DNA of 64,000 nucleotides from SVFI01 sp045588655 (GTDB taxonomy: Bacteria; Bacillota; Clostridia; Lachnospirales; Lachnospiraceae), in assembly GCA_045588655.1 (NCBI GenBank), contig JAZNEP010000049.1:26208-90207 (forward strand). The letters run 5' to 3'. The notes below the pieces were generated by a model. It saw only the letters and a list, made by a program, of their open reading frames with translations, had not been told where the DNA came from and did no database searches. Of the stretch, positions 52,119 through 61,470 are shown piece after piece. The position numbers and the translations under genes were made by a program. The stretch's first letter is position 1, and each line of letters opens with the position of its first letter.

Positions 52119-53543
52119 ATGGCTAAAACTGCACAGGAGATTATGAATCTCATCAAAGAACAGGACATTAAAATGGTTGATTTTAAGATTGTCGATATCA
52201 ATGGTCAGTATCGTCATGTGACGATACCAGCTAACCAGTTTTCTACCGACACAATGGAAAACGGTATCGGATTTGACGCATCCAACTACGGATATGCTGT
52301 GGTAGAAAAGAGTGACATGGTGTTTATTCCGGATCTTGACACTGCAATTATCGACCCATTCTGCGACATTCCAACGTTGTCGATTACCGGTAATGCAATG
52401 GTTATTGACTACCCGAAAAACCGACCTCTTGATCAGTATCCAAGAAACATTGTTCTGGCTGCTGAACAATATATGAAAGATACAGGCATTGCAGATACAA
52501 TGTTAATTCTCCCGGAATTTGAATTCCACTTATTTGACAATGTCGGCTGGTCCGTACAGCCAAATGAAATCGGTGTAGGTATCGATGTAGCACAGGCTTA
52601 CTGGAATACAGCAGAGGAAGGTAAAGGTAACGTGGTTGCCCACCAGAAAGGCTACCATGTAGCAAAACCGTTTGACCGCTCCTACGAATGTCGTTCCGAA
52701 ATGTGTCTTGAGATGGAGAAAGCAGGAATTCCGATTAAATATCATCACCCGGAAGTCGGCGCAGCCGGTCAGTTTGAGATTGAACCAATGCTGGGTCAGA
52801 TGTCTAAAATGGCAGATAACACCATGATGATTAAATACATTATCCACAACACAGCACTTAAATACGGCAAAACAGCTACTTTCATGCCAAAGCCTGTTTA
52901 TAATGAAGCCGGAAATGGTATGCACGTACATATGCTTCTGTTAAAAGACGGACAGCCTGTATTTTCTGACGACAACGGATATGCGCACCTGAGCAAAACC
53001 GCTCACTACTTCATGGGCGGCTTACTGAAGCATATTTCTTCTCTCTGTGCGCTGACAAATCCAAGCACAAACTCGTTCAAGAGACTCGTTCCTGGATTTG
53101 AAGCACCGGTTACTGTTGGCTATGCCACATCAAACCGTAGCGCTGTTATCCGTATTCCGGCTTACGCAAAAACTCCAGAGCTTCGCCGTTTTGAAATCCG
53201 TAACCCGGATGCAACCTGTAATCCATACCTGTGCTATGCAGCAATTCTGATGGCAGGTCTTGATGGCATAAAAAATCAGATTGATCCGCACGAGAATGGT
53301 TGGGGACCGTATGACATGAATTTGTATACACTTTCCGACGAAGAGAAAGCAAAACTTTCTTCTCTTCCGACCACACTCGACGCAGCTTTGGATGCGCTTG
53401 AAGCAGATCATGACTATCTGACAGCCGGCGGAGTATTCCCAGAGCATCTAATCAAAAACTTTATTGCAAATAAGAGAAAAGAATGCGCAGAGCTTGCTAA
53501 AATTCCGCACCCGGCTGAATTTGACCGATATTTTAACGCATAA
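52119..53543 (+). CDS. glnA: Glutamine synthetase, type I, 474 residues
   Basis: It makes glutamine from glutamate, ammonia and ATP. DFKIVDINGQYRHVTIP is the N-terminal domain; ILPEFEFHLF and GNGMHVHMLLL give metal and substrate ligands; NRSAVIRIP carries the substrate Arg site. At the place of the adenylylated Tyr it reads MNLYTLSDEE, so the Tyr is present. The start is ATG 52119 after GGGGGTAACAAA; a longer frame to 52047 runs over the promoter. No GlnR gene is nearby. Confidence 0.97.
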   Translation: MAKTAQEIMNLIKEQDIKMVDFKIVDINGQYRHVTIPANQFSTDTMENGIGFDASNYGYAVVEKSDMVFIPDLDTAIIDPFCDIPTLSITGNAMVIDYPKNRPLDQYPRNIVLAAEQYMKDTGIADTMLILPEFEFHLFDNVGWSVQPNEIGVGIDVAQAYWNTAEEGKGNVVAHQKGYHVAKPFDRSYECRSEMCLEMEKAGIPIKYHHPEVGAAGQFEIEPMLGQMSKMADNTMMIKYIIHNTALKYGKTATFMPKPVYNEAGNGMHVHMLLLKDGQPVFSDDNGYAHLSKTAHYFMGGLLKHISSLCALTNPSTNSFKRLVPGFEAPVTVGYATSNRSAVIRIPAYAKTPELRRFEIRNPDATCNPYLCYAAILMAGLDGIKNQIDPHENGWGPYDMNLYTLSDEEKAKLSSLPTTLDAALDALEADHDYLTAGGVFPEHLIKNFIANKRKECAELAKIPHPAEFDRYFNA

Positions 53544-53567
53544 CTTTAAGCCATGCAGATATGTGCG

Positions 53568-53603
53568 AAAAGGCCGTGCAAGCTTGCTTGCGGAGGTCTT
53601 TTT
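53568..53603 (+). terminator. Terminator of glnA
   Basis: AAAGGCC and GGTCTTT arms with an inner GCAAGC/GCTTGC stem and a following T run, 25 bases after the stop codon. Confidence 0.65.
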
Positions 53604-53606
53604 ACA

Positions 53607-53773
53607 CATATCTATAAGGCGCGAAGCGCCGATATGAGCAAAAGCAAAGCCTCATAGAGGCGATTTTGCGAATGGCGCATGGCGTAGCTAAAAAAGCCTC
53701 ATAGAGGCGATTTTGCGAATAGCGCATGGCGTAGCTAAAAAAGCCTCGCAGAGGCGATTTTGCGAATGGCGCT
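53607..53773. repeat. 47-bp tandem repeat, three copies, with hairpins, after glnA
   Basis: The unit starts GCCTCATAGAGGCGATTTTG at 53649, 53696 and 53743, exactly 47 bases apart; the third copy is partial and has two base changes. Each unit holds a GCCTC/GAGGC hairpin and an inverted GCGCATGGCG section. In front is GGCGC GAA GCGCC (53618–53630). The sequence is GC-richer than the surroundings and lies outside any gene, ending before the next ribosome binding site. Confidence 0.85.
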
Positions 53774-53811
53774 TATTATTCTTATTATTGACAAAAAAGG
53801 AGAATTTTTTT

Positions 53812-54792
53812 ATGAAATGCCCATATTGCGGCGCAGAAGTGACACCTAATACCAAATGTGAATATTGTGATTCTTTCGTGGAAAGACCACCTGAAAAAAA
53901 AGAACCGGAAAGAAAAGCCCAGGAAAGACCACCACACATGGATTACCAGCATCACCGGAATCCAAATATGCACAATCAAACGAGAAATACCGCTCAAAAC
54001 GAAACTTCCACTCAGGCAGAGAACGCTCGCATTATCAAGACGATAAAGACGGTTATTATTGCGTTTTTTCTTTCCACCTTTGGAATTCCGCTTATTTTGA
54101 CAATCATATTCGGAATTATTTCTCTGATTGTCACGATTCCAAGCGGTCTCTTTCTCTTAGGCCTTGACTGGGGGGACGACACGCCTCCGCTGTCGGATAT
54201 TTATTCTCTTTCGAAAGTTTCCGGGACTGTGACGAACTATCACGATGACGGTACCATCACGATTGAATACGATTATGAAGACTACAACACCTCCATATCA
54301 GACCAGACACTTGTGGATTGGCTGGAGGAAACCGGTCGAACACTTGATGGATATGAAGTTATCTTCAGCACCGATTCTGAAGGCTGTATTAGCTCCATTG
54401 CAATGCCTTCCGACATGTTTTGTGTGATTGGTCAAACAGATGATACCTATTTGATTCTTAGAGGCGATCAGGTTTTCACCGCAAAATCGGATGTCCGGCT
54501 TGAACTCAACAGTTTTTATACCGGATATATAAGCTATCCGGATATCACAATTCGTCAGGTCAGTTATGATAATGAATATGGATATACTCTGTTTGATCCG
54601 GAGTGTACAAACAAAGAAATTGCTACCGTAACCGATCAATATTCAGGTGAAGAGATTCTCGTTCCGTCGGTGTGCATCCGCAACAAATGGTATTATTGTA
54701 CACAGGAACTCTATGATAAGTGCATTGTTGGTGAAATTGTTTCAGAGGACTTAAGTTACTCATCTTCCATGAAACTTGTGTTTTTAGAATGA
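53812..54792 (+). CDS. Zinc-ribbon membrane protein, 326 residues
   Basis: The start at 53812 follows AAAAAAGGAG; the longer frame upstream is the tandem repeat. Residues 3–19 form a zinc ribbon (CPYCG..CEYCD), then a charged Pro-rich linker, a membrane region near 75–120 (IIAFFLSTFGIPLILTI), and a beta-rich outer or inner C-terminal part of 200 residues with no motif I know. It probably is anchored with the ribbon in the cytoplasm. The gene converges on the sigma/anti-sigma genes, with a shared terminator. Confidence 0.8.
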   Translation: MKCPYCGAEVTPNTKCEYCDSFVERPPEKKEPERKAQERPPHMDYQHHRNPNMHNQTRNTAQNETSTQAENARIIKTIKTVIIAFFLSTFGIPLILTIIFGIISLIVTIPSGLFLLGLDWGDDTPPLSDIYSLSKVSGTVTNYHDDGTITIEYDYEDYNTSISDQTLVDWLEETGRTLDGYEVIFSTDSEGCISSIAMPSDMFCVIGQTDDTYLILRGDQVFTAKSDVRLELNSFYTGYISYPDITIRQVSYDNEYGYTLFDPECTNKEIATVTDQYSGEEILVPSVCIRNKWYYCTQELYDKCIVGEIVSEDLSYSSSMKLVFLE

Positions 54793-54804
54793 TAAATTGA
54801 CAAA

Positions 54805-54833
54805 GAAAAAACCGGGACATTCCCGGTTTTTCT
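54805..54833. terminator. Bidirectional terminator between convergent genes
   Basis: AAAAACCGGGA and TCCCGGTTTTT form a perfect stem with T runs on both strands. Confidence 0.92.
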
Positions 54834-56191
54834 TATTGACTGATTGTATATCCGCTTTTCGCATTTCCACTGAGAATATAGGTGTATTCCATTCCACCTT
54901 CCGGCGCTATGCCAAAACGTGACACACTTGATTCCTTCATTTCCTTATCTCCGATTAACACTTCCAACTTTAAATCCTCTCCGCTTCCCCAATCAGAAAT
55001 TCCAAAATCACTCGGATAGAACTGAAAACTTATCGAATCCCCTCGCTCATACGGTTCTCCTGATGCAACCTGCGATCCTATCGATGAGTGAACCTCTCCA
55101 TTTTCATAAGCCTTCATACCAATTGTATAGATATCATCCTCTGCAGTATTAACTACATGTATGACAACTTCCTGGTCAATTTGGCGTACAAAATCCACAC
55201 TCACATAAGCATACTCTTGAAGTTTTGTCTTCTGAATCAGAGCTTCAAGCAATCCCGGCGATTCATAACATTCCTTGATTTTGTACCCTGCAAATGCATC
55301 CGCATCCGCAAGCGTTATCGTACACTCACAAAACGTCTGGTCTACCGTATACTCGTAATGTACCTCTGAAAGATTTTCTATCATCGAAAGCAATACGTAC
55401 GCATAGGATCGCATTGCCTCTTCTCTGTCCTCACGCTTATTTTTCGAAATATCTTCCTCCAGGCGGAATGTCCAGGCATACGGTTCTTCTGTCGTTTTAA
55501 GCTCACAGGTATAGTTGCCCAAATAATTTGCCATATTCAGCGCAATGGCTGTCTCGCCATTTGCGACCGGATCTCCAATATATGGATGACGTGTCTTATA
55601 TACTTCAGAAGTCAACGTTGAAATATCTTCTCCATCTGCCCAGATAATCCTGTCTCCGACGCGAACCTGACGAATTTTCTCATCTCCTGCATCATATTCC
55701 GCAGTCCAGGCATCTCTATTATTTATAGGACTGCTCATCACTGCTTTGTAAGAAACCGTAACAATACCATCCGCCTGCTCAAATTCCACATGAGACGGAA
55801 CGCGTGCACTGTCTGCCAACGTCGCTTTTACCGTAAGCTTACTTCCTTCTACCTTCACTTTGCAAATCACACTTCCACTTTCCACATAGTCTCCCACCAC
55901 AAAAGTTCTCATAAAAGTATAACCTAAAAACAAAAGTATAGAAAGAAGAACACTTGCAATCGCACAATTACGAATTTTTTTTCTTGTTCTCTTCAAAAAA
56001 TCAATCTCTTTTTCTTCCTTCTCATCATCCGCCTCCGTGTCCGGCTCTCTCATCGCATCCAGCGTACTTTGACATTCCTGGCAATCAGAAAGATGCTCCT
56101 CTACCCATTCATTTGTGACATCACTTGTCAGTTCATCGATATACGAAGGGAACAAATCTCTGATCAGTTCACAAGGCACTTTATTCTTCAT
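54833..56191 (-). CDS. Membrane anti-sigma factor with zinc-finger, 452 residues
   Basis: The start at 56191 overlaps the end of the sigma gene by 11 bases. Residues 1–50 form a zf-HC2 anti-sigma domain (CELIRDLFPSYIDEL then HLSDCQECQ, HxxxCxxC). One membrane segment lies near residues 80–100 (NCAIASVLLSILLFLGY), and about 350 residues follow outside with a beta-rich sensor part and a final SGNAKSGY-like motif. It should hold the ECF sigma factor at the membrane until an envelope signal frees it. Confidence 0.88.
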   Translation of the reverse strand: MKNKVPCELIRDLFPSYIDELTSDVTNEWVEEHLSDCQECQSTLDAMREPDTEADDEKEEKEIDFLKRTRKKIRNCAIASVLLSILLFLGYTFMRTFVVGDYVESGSVICKVKVEGSKLTVKATLADSARVPSHVEFEQADGIVTVSYKAVMSSPINNRDAWTAEYDAGDEKIRQVRVGDRIIWADGEDISTLTSEVYKTRHPYIGDPVANGETAIALNMANYLGNYTCELKTTEEPYAWTFRLEEDISKNKREDREEAMRSYAYVLLSMIENLSEVHYEYTVDQTFCECTITLADADAFAGYKIKECYESPGLLEALIQKTKLQEYAYVSVDFVRQIDQEVVIHVVNTAEDDIYTIGMKAYENGEVHSSIGSQVASGEPYERGDSISFQFYPSDFGISDWGSGEDLKLEVLIGDKEMKESSVSRFGIAPEGGMEYTYILSGNAKSGYTISQ

Positions 56192-56681
56192 CACTTCCCA
56201 GCTCCTTTCTGAGTTTTTCTTTTCCCCTGTAAAAAGTAACTCTTGCCCAGTTTTCGGTTTTTTCCATAATTTCCCCAATCTCGCGAAAAGACAAGTTACC
56301 GAATATCCTCAAATACAACACTTCTCGAAACGGTTCCGGACAGACATGCAGCTTTTTCATAAGCTCAACTCTTGAAGAAAAACTCAATATTTCATTCTCG
56401 GCCGAAGCAACCATCAATTTCTGATCTTGCAGATGATCTTCCATCGTTTCAAACTTCGGATGCTTTCTCTGATAGGTAAGCCACTGATTTTTAGCAATGG
56501 CGCATAACCATGTTGAAATCTGACAACTCCCATCGAATCGTTCAATACTTCGGATTGCCTGATAAAAAGTCTCCTGCGTCAACTCTTCTGCCAAATCCTT
56601 ATCGTGTGTACGTGTCAGCAGATACTTGTAGACCGTCTGAGCATAAGCCTGATAGATTTCTTCCATTGATTGTGACTGCAT
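56181..56681 (-). CDS. ECF RNA polymerase sigma factor, 166 residues
   Basis: Region 2 is seen as LAEELTQETFYQAIRSIERF and STWLCAIAKNQWLTYQRK (residues 31–75), region 4 as PFREVLYLRIFGNLSFREIG with the helix-turn-helix to residue 155. There is no region 1 or 3, as in ECF types. The downstream gene encodes its anti-sigma partner. A TGTAAC motif in the leader (about 56734) could be an autoregulated -35 box, which is uncertain. Confidence 0.92.
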   Translation of the reverse strand: MQSQSMEEIYQAYAQTVYKYLLTRTHDKDLAEELTQETFYQAIRSIERFDGSCQISTWLCAIAKNQWLTYQRKHPKFETMEDHLQDQKLMVASAENEILSFSSRVELMKKLHVCPEPFREVLYLRIFGNLSFREIGEIMEKTENWARVTFYRGKEKLRKELGSDEE

Positions 56682-56814
56682 GTTCTCCCTCCTTTCTTCC
56701 GTTCTATGTTGTTAATGCTATTTTTTTACATTTCGTTACAAGTTTTTTGAAAAAATTTTTTACTACTAACTTGCATCTTATTTGCCAAGGAAAAACCAGA
56801 ACTCAGTTGGGAAT

Positions 56815-58314
56815 TTAATCTTGTAATTCCTCATCAAAAATAGGAATTGGATCCCACCCATAATCTTTAAAGTATTCAACATCCAAATTATACTCTGTTA
56901 CATACATTTGAAGGTATTCACGCCTTGCTTCTATGCGTTTCTCCTCATCATATTCAAAAAAGAGATCATACAATTCCGGATAATCCTTTGTAAATTCTGC
57001 AATATCTTCCCCATAGGTTTCGTCTCCTGCAACGTCCACACTCACTACTTCATATCCATTTTCTGACTCCTTTAAATGAAAGCAAGCCGGCATTTCTTCT
57101 CCCGTATTTGCCACTAAAATATTACCCGTAAGCAGGTATCCAAAAGAATAGAAATTACCAAATACCAAATACTCTTCTTCCACCCAAACCTCTTTATATA
57201 TTTGATATCCCGGAATAAAAACCATCCCTTCATTCTTGGAAATTTCCAAATACTTCGGTTCCAAATATTCATAAATTGCGCGAATCGCATCATTTTCGCC
57301 AATATACATAAATTGATGAAGATTTACCTCTTCCTGCTCTTTTCCTTCCAAAGCATCCATTGTCATATCAAGCGTTCTATAATCAAAGACATTTTTCTCT
57401 ACATTATAGCTAACTAACATGTACATATCCTTCTCTAACATCAGGAAACTATTATATTCCCTCTCTTCTGCATCCTTCCATACATAACTGTCATTACTCC
57501 ATTTGACTTCATCTGCAGTTAATTTCCCGGATATTTCATCCATATCCAAAAATCGATCAAAGGTATCTATGTAATTTGTTCTTTGTGACTTCCATACTTC
57601 ATAATAGTTCTGTAAGACTTCTTCCTCATCGCCGGTTCTTGCCACTTCAAGCTCCTGACCCATACAGCTTGTCAAATCAAAAGCATAATAGTTTCCCACA
57701 GCCTCATCACTTTCCGAATTAAAGACAATTATTTCATCCTTTTCCTTTAAAATGCATGTATTTTTCTGCTCACTGTGAAAATACACACAATCAATTTTGG
57801 TGGTATCAATAGTTCCCACAACAGAATCCTGCTGTAAATCATATATTACAATACCTTTCAATCCACCGAACACCAAAAGTTTCTCATCCAAATAATACAC
57901 GGACTGTGCATACAGAGTATTACTTCCCAACCTATCGTCCATCATATTTCCAATAATATCCTGTCTGCCTTGGTCCAAATTCAGCCATTCCAAAATTTTG
58001 GCATACACTCTGGAATCTGTAACAATATTTCCAGCGATAAGAGTCAATACCGCAATAGCAACAGCTGCTGCCACTGTCGTGAACGGCTTCATTTTTGCCT
58101 TTTTGCCAAAAGAAATCATCACCGGTTTACTCATTTCATTTACCGTTTCATCTATATTTGCAGTTTCATATGTATTTGCAGTTTCATTTGTATTTGCGAT
58201 TTTATTCTTATTTCTTTCTTCCACTGTCTGAGATAACCGCTCCCACATTTTTCGGGACTGCTCTTCTGTAGGATTTAATTCTTCCATTGTATTTTTTATA
58301 AATTCTTTATTCAT
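56815..58314 (-). CDS. Membrane protein with predicted anti-sigma role, 499 residues
   Basis: Residues 1–30 are helical, then a 60-residue linker containing three copies of a six-residue unit (NETANT, YETANI, DETVNE), and a membrane segment near 78–97 (VAAAVAIAVLTLIAGNIV). The outer 390 residues are mostly beta, perhaps a propeller-like sensor (VYYLDEKLLVFGGLKGIVIY), with an acidic helical end. The gene overlaps the second sigma gene by eight bases and so is probably its membrane regulator. The N-terminus lacks the zinc finger of the neighbour anti-sigma. Confidence 0.75.
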   Translation of the reverse strand: MNKEFIKNTMEELNPTEEQSRKMWERLSQTVEERNKNKIANTNETANTYETANIDETVNEMSKPVMISFGKKAKMKPFTTVAAAVAIAVLTLIAGNIVTDSRVYAKILEWLNLDQGRQDIIGNMMDDRLGSNTLYAQSVYYLDEKLLVFGGLKGIVIYDLQQDSVVGTIDTTKIDCVYFHSEQKNTCILKEKDEIIVFNSESDEAVGNYYAFDLTSCMGQELEVARTGDEEEVLQNYYEVWKSQRTNYIDTFDRFLDMDEISGKLTADEVKWSNDSYVWKDAEEREYNSFLMLEKDMYMLVSYNVEKNVFDYRTLDMTMDALEGKEQEEVNLHQFMYIGENDAIRAIYEYLEPKYLEISKNEGMVFIPGYQIYKEVWVEEEYLVFGNFYSFGYLLTGNILVANTGEEMPACFHLKESENGYEVVSVDVAGDETYGEDIAEFTKDYPELYDLFFEYDEEKRIEARREYLQMYVTEYNLDVEYFKDYGWDPIPIFDEELQD

Positions 58315-58780
58315 CCCGATATGCCTCCCTTTCCAATATTTTCTTTAACCTTCCCCTCGCAGCGGCCAGCTGTGTCTGAATTGTACTTTCATTCCGTTCT
58401 AAAATTCGTGCCATTTCTTTTACGGAATATTCTTCATAATAATACAAATAAATGACTTCCTTATATTTTTCCGGTAGTTTCTTGACATACTCCAGTAATC
58501 TATCGTTTTCGTTCTCCTCCCCAATGGGAATTTCCGGAATTTCTCCCATATCTACCTGTCTTCTCCAATAAGTTTTTAACTGATCCTTGCAATAATTTCT
58601 AGTCACAGTGATAAACCATGCGTTTTCATGTTCTTCATCAGCAAATTCTATTCCTTTTTCTATGTACTTTAAAAACACATTCTGTACGGCATCTTCCGCA
58701 TCGGAAACGTTGTTGAACATCAACATTGCAATACGATAAACCCGCCTGTGCTGCCTTTCAAATAACTCTTGTAAACTCAT
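58307..58780 (-). CDS. ECF RNA polymerase sigma factor, 157 residues
   Basis: Region 2 reads DAEDAVQNVFLKYIEKG and AWFITVTRNYCKDQLKTYWR (residues 27–70), region 4 reads LPEKYKEVIYLYYYEEYSVKE with ESTIQTQLAAARGRLKKIL as the recognition helix. It differs clearly from the other ECF sigma gene 1.5 kb away, so they belong to different subgroups. The stop overlaps the start of the membrane protein gene that follows. Confidence 0.92.
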   Translation of the reverse strand: MSLQELFERQHRRVYRIAMLMFNNVSDAEDAVQNVFLKYIEKGIEFADEEHENAWFITVTRNYCKDQLKTYWRRQVDMGEIPEIPIGEENENDRLLEYVKKLPEKYKEVIYLYYYEEYSVKEMARILERNESTIQTQLAAARGRLKKILEREAYRDE

Positions 58781-58882
58781 TTATATTATCATTTTCACTC
58801 ATCTTGAATTATATAAGCGAAAATCCTCCTATATTTTTTTATCGCTTTATTATAACACTATCCCACAAATACGAGCCATGTT

Positions 58883-59326
58883 CTAATATCCACATGTCTG
58901 CAAAACCCATTCTTCACCTTTATTTCTTGTAAACACCCAGCTATAATCTTCATAGGTCTCTCCAGGATTAAGCGCAAAGTTCTCACAATTCTCAGACACC
59001 GCAAAGGATGATAAAAGTACCATCGCCTCATCAGTGTCATACTGCTCAGCCCAGACCTCACTTGACTCAACAGAAAAGGCTTCATCATAATAAAGCTCCA
59101 TCAATTCACAATCCTTAAAATTTTCTTCAAAATACGCTAACGCCATTTCTTTTGCGGCATTAATATCTTCCTCACTATAAGAGCCTGTTGTCACTACCGA
59201 TTTTTCTACTTCCGACGTTACAGCCTGCTGATTTCCTCCGGTAATTGCCACTTCTGTTCCACAACCAGTAAGAGTTACTGTCATCACCACAGTTGCCATT
59301 AATGTTGCAAATAATTTGTTTTTCAT
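58883..59326 (-). CDS. Small lipoprotein, 147 residues
   Basis: The signal peptide ends in the lipobox LTGC near residue 21, so the mature protein is lipid-anchored outside the membrane. The rest is acidic with a conserved-looking alpha+beta part (INAAKEMALAYFEENFKDC, then WVFTRNKGEEWVLQTCGY). This recalls a family of clostridial lipoproteins (DUF4829-like), which is from memory. The ATG at 59326 lies eight bases after GGAGGAT. It precedes the second sigma operon by 100 bases on the same strand and may be its target or co-transcribed. Confidence 0.8.
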   Translation of the reverse strand: MKNKLFATLMATVVMTVTLTGCGTEVAITGGNQQAVTSEVEKSVVTTGSYSEEDINAAKEMALAYFEENFKDCELMELYYDEAFSVESSEVWAEQYDTDEAMVLLSSFAVSENCENFALNPGETYEDYSWVFTRNKGEEWVLQTCGY

Positions 59327-59500
59327 AATCATATCCTCCGATTGAAATTTTGTAGTTTGTTCCCGGACTCTTTAGCCCTTTTCACTCTATACACGATTCA
59401 AAAAGAAGAAATATCTTAGTTTTTGTAAATTTATAAAAATTTTTTTCAAAATCCTCATTTACTATAGTTAATTCCGGTTCTTGGCGCAAGAAATATTCAA

Positions 59501-59546
59501 AAAAAAACACGGATGACAGCAACCTTTCGTTTCAATCATCCGTGTT
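59501..59546 (-). terminator. Terminator of the TIM-barrel isomerase gene
   Basis: AACACGGATGA and TCATCCGTGTT form an 11-bp stem followed by eight T on the minus strand. Confidence 0.9.
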
Positions 59547-59574
59547 GTGTTGATTTCTGTTTTCTTCTATCTTT

Positions 59575-60438
59575 CTATTTGTGCCAAAGCAGTCCTCTGC
59601 TTCGCATTCCGGCCTGCGTTGCAAACCCAATTGCTGCTTCTGTCGCAAGATCATACTCTGTTTCTGTTTTCAAATGCTCCAGCATAGCAGGTACATCAGG
59701 TGGAAGCTTTGCAATCTCTTCCATTAGAGTCACATAATCAATACCGCCTGTCCCAAGCAGTACTTCTTCAAACTGTACCGTAAGAGAATCACTGCGGAGC
59801 GCAATATCTTTTAAATGCAAGGTCACAATGTGATTTCTGAGTAGTTCAAATGTTTCCTTTATAAATGCCGCATTGTTATAAAAGCGCTTTGGCTGATTCA
59901 TTGTATTACAAATATCCAGATGCACTCCTGCTGCCTCTCGGTCAACTGCCTCCAAAAAACGCAAATATTGATCCGGGGAATCCAGGAAATAATAAGGCAT
60001 CATTTCAAACGAGAGCTTCGTGTGTGTAGGATTTACCGTATCAATAATCCGCTGACTCACCGCCACCGCTTCCTCAAAAAAGCTTTCGCTATATCCATCC
60101 GAATGTGCACCAAACCAATTTTCTGTCAGTTTCGTACCCAGAATATTAACACAGGTAATCGCCTCAAGTTCTTCCGCCAGCTGCAGTCTCTCAATCATAT
60201 ACTGTATCTTGGCTTCTGCCTCCATCATATCCGGATGCATCGGATTACACCATGCTCCCACCTCTGCAATCCGAATGTCATTCTCTTTCATCACCTGTTT
60301 AAAATTTTCAAGCTCTGCCGGTCTCTCGAGCGATATCCAATCCGGACAAAGTGCTGCGCCATATCCTTTTTTTACATGTGCCAGCGCATACTCTTCCGGG
60401 TCGTTTCCCTGATAAAATACACTTCCGCCTAATCTCAT
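59575..60438 (-). CDS. Sugar phosphate isomerase/epimerase family TIM barrel, 287 residues
   Basis: A xylose isomerase-like barrel. Metal-binding residues appear as FEMMPYYF (Glu near 144), HLDICNT (Asp near 178), TLHLKD (His near 211) and MLEHL (Glu near 260). EVGAWCNPMHPD near residue 59 is a typical entry motif. Family members convert ketose sugars, inosose or hydroxypyruvate. Neighbours, an FMN oxidase homologue and an esterase, point to a small catabolic cluster, but the substrate is unknown. Confidence 0.88.
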   Translation of the reverse strand: MRLGGSVFYQGNDPEEYALAHVKKGYGAALCPDWISLERPAELENFKQVMKENDIRIAEVGAWCNPMHPDMMEAEAKIQYMIERLQLAEELEAITCVNILGTKLTENWFGAHSDGYSESFFEEAVAVSQRIIDTVNPTHTKLSFEMMPYYFLDSPDQYLRFLEAVDREAAGVHLDICNTMNQPKRFYNNAAFIKETFELLRNHIVTLHLKDIALRSDSLTVQFEEVLLGTGGIDYVTLMEEIAKLPPDVPAMLEHLKTETEYDLATEAAIGFATQAGMRSRGLLWHK

Positions 60439-60453
60439 TTCTTTTTCCTCTTT

Positions 60454-61365
60454 CTAAACTCTATGAATCACAGATGAATCAAAATCCTTCATTGTTTTTA
60501 CACCGGTATACGCCATTGCCCCCTTTAATTCTGCTGTCATCGCATCAATTCTGTCGGCTACTGCCTGTGCACCGCCTTGGCGAATATATGGAATCAGATG
60601 TGTCCCTACGCTAACTGCTGTTGCTCCAAGTGCAAGCGCTTTATACGCATCCATTCCCGAAGCTATACCACAATCCACAAAAACAGGCATCTGATTTCCT
60701 ACTGCTTTGACAATCTCCGGCAACACATAAAGTGGTGGAACTGCATAACTCAGTCTTCCGCCATGATGCGAAACCACAATTCCGCGTGCTCCGATAGCTG
60801 CACATCTTTGCGCATCCTGCACACTCAAAACCCCTTTTATAATAAATGGCAAATCCGTTGAATCTATGTATCTTTTCAAATCCTGCGACGATTTTACTGC
60901 CATGATCTCACCCATGCAGATATCTCTATCGCCTTCCAAACCAAACATATGATCAATATCCATTCCTACCGCCAGCGCATGGTTTCTTTCTGCACAGCGA
61001 ATTTGTTCGAATATTTTTTCTTCCTCCGCATATGGTTTGATAATTCGGATAGTAGGAACCCCTGTGGCTACTACGCTTTCAAACTCCTCATCACTTCCCA
61101 TTCCAATCCAGTGGACCGCTCCTGACATAGCTGCACCTTGCGCGTATTGTACCATACCGCTTGGCATATCCGGATTAAATGTACCGATGTGAGACAGCGC
61201 AGCTGTCATGATAGGTGTTTGAAAGGTCTTTCCGTAAAGCTCAAAATCAGTACTCGGCACGCCGCTGTCCATCAGGCGCATTTCTAATAGTAAACTATCA
61301 AAATAGGCTCTGGTAATCTCCTTGGATGACGCCGGATCTGTGATTGCATTTTGCTGTTTTGCCAT
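60454..61365 (-). CDS. FMN-dependent alpha-hydroxy-acid oxidase/dehydrogenase family, 303 residues
   Basis: A TIM barrel of the lactate oxidase/glycolate oxidase family, but only 303 residues. The active-site segment VVSHHGGRLSY (His–Gly–Gly–Arg) and the FMN-binding VDCGIASGMDAYKALALGA are clear; FIIKGVLSVQDAQ gives the catalytic Lys. The N-terminal part is shorter than in oxidases. In an anaerobe it likely acts as a dehydrogenase or isopentenyl isomerase-like enzyme. The gene lies 15 bases before the isomerase gene and is probably translated with it. Confidence 0.85.
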   Translation of the reverse strand: MAKQQNAITDPASSKEITRAYFDSLLLEMRLMDSGVPSTDFELYGKTFQTPIMTAALSHIGTFNPDMPSGMVQYAQGAAMSGAVHWIGMGSDEEFESVVATGVPTIRIIKPYAEEEKIFEQIRCAERNHALAVGMDIDHMFGLEGDRDICMGEIMAVKSSQDLKRYIDSTDLPFIIKGVLSVQDAQRCAAIGARGIVVSHHGGRLSYAVPPLYVLPEIVKAVGNQMPVFVDCGIASGMDAYKALALGATAVSVGTHLIPYIRQGGAQAVADRIDAMTAELKGAMAYTGVKTMKDFDSSVIHRV

Positions 61366-61470
61366 TGCTCTTTTCTCCCTCTTATCCTTCTCATTTTTCC
61401 CATTATATACACAAACCTATTTTATCTACAAGCACATTCTTCCAAAATATTTTTTCGATTACGTATCTCA

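Noticed and set aside
53649..53773. Regular repeats that might be a CRISPR array
   Set aside because: The units are directly adjacent with no unique spacers and only three copies; no cas gene is near.
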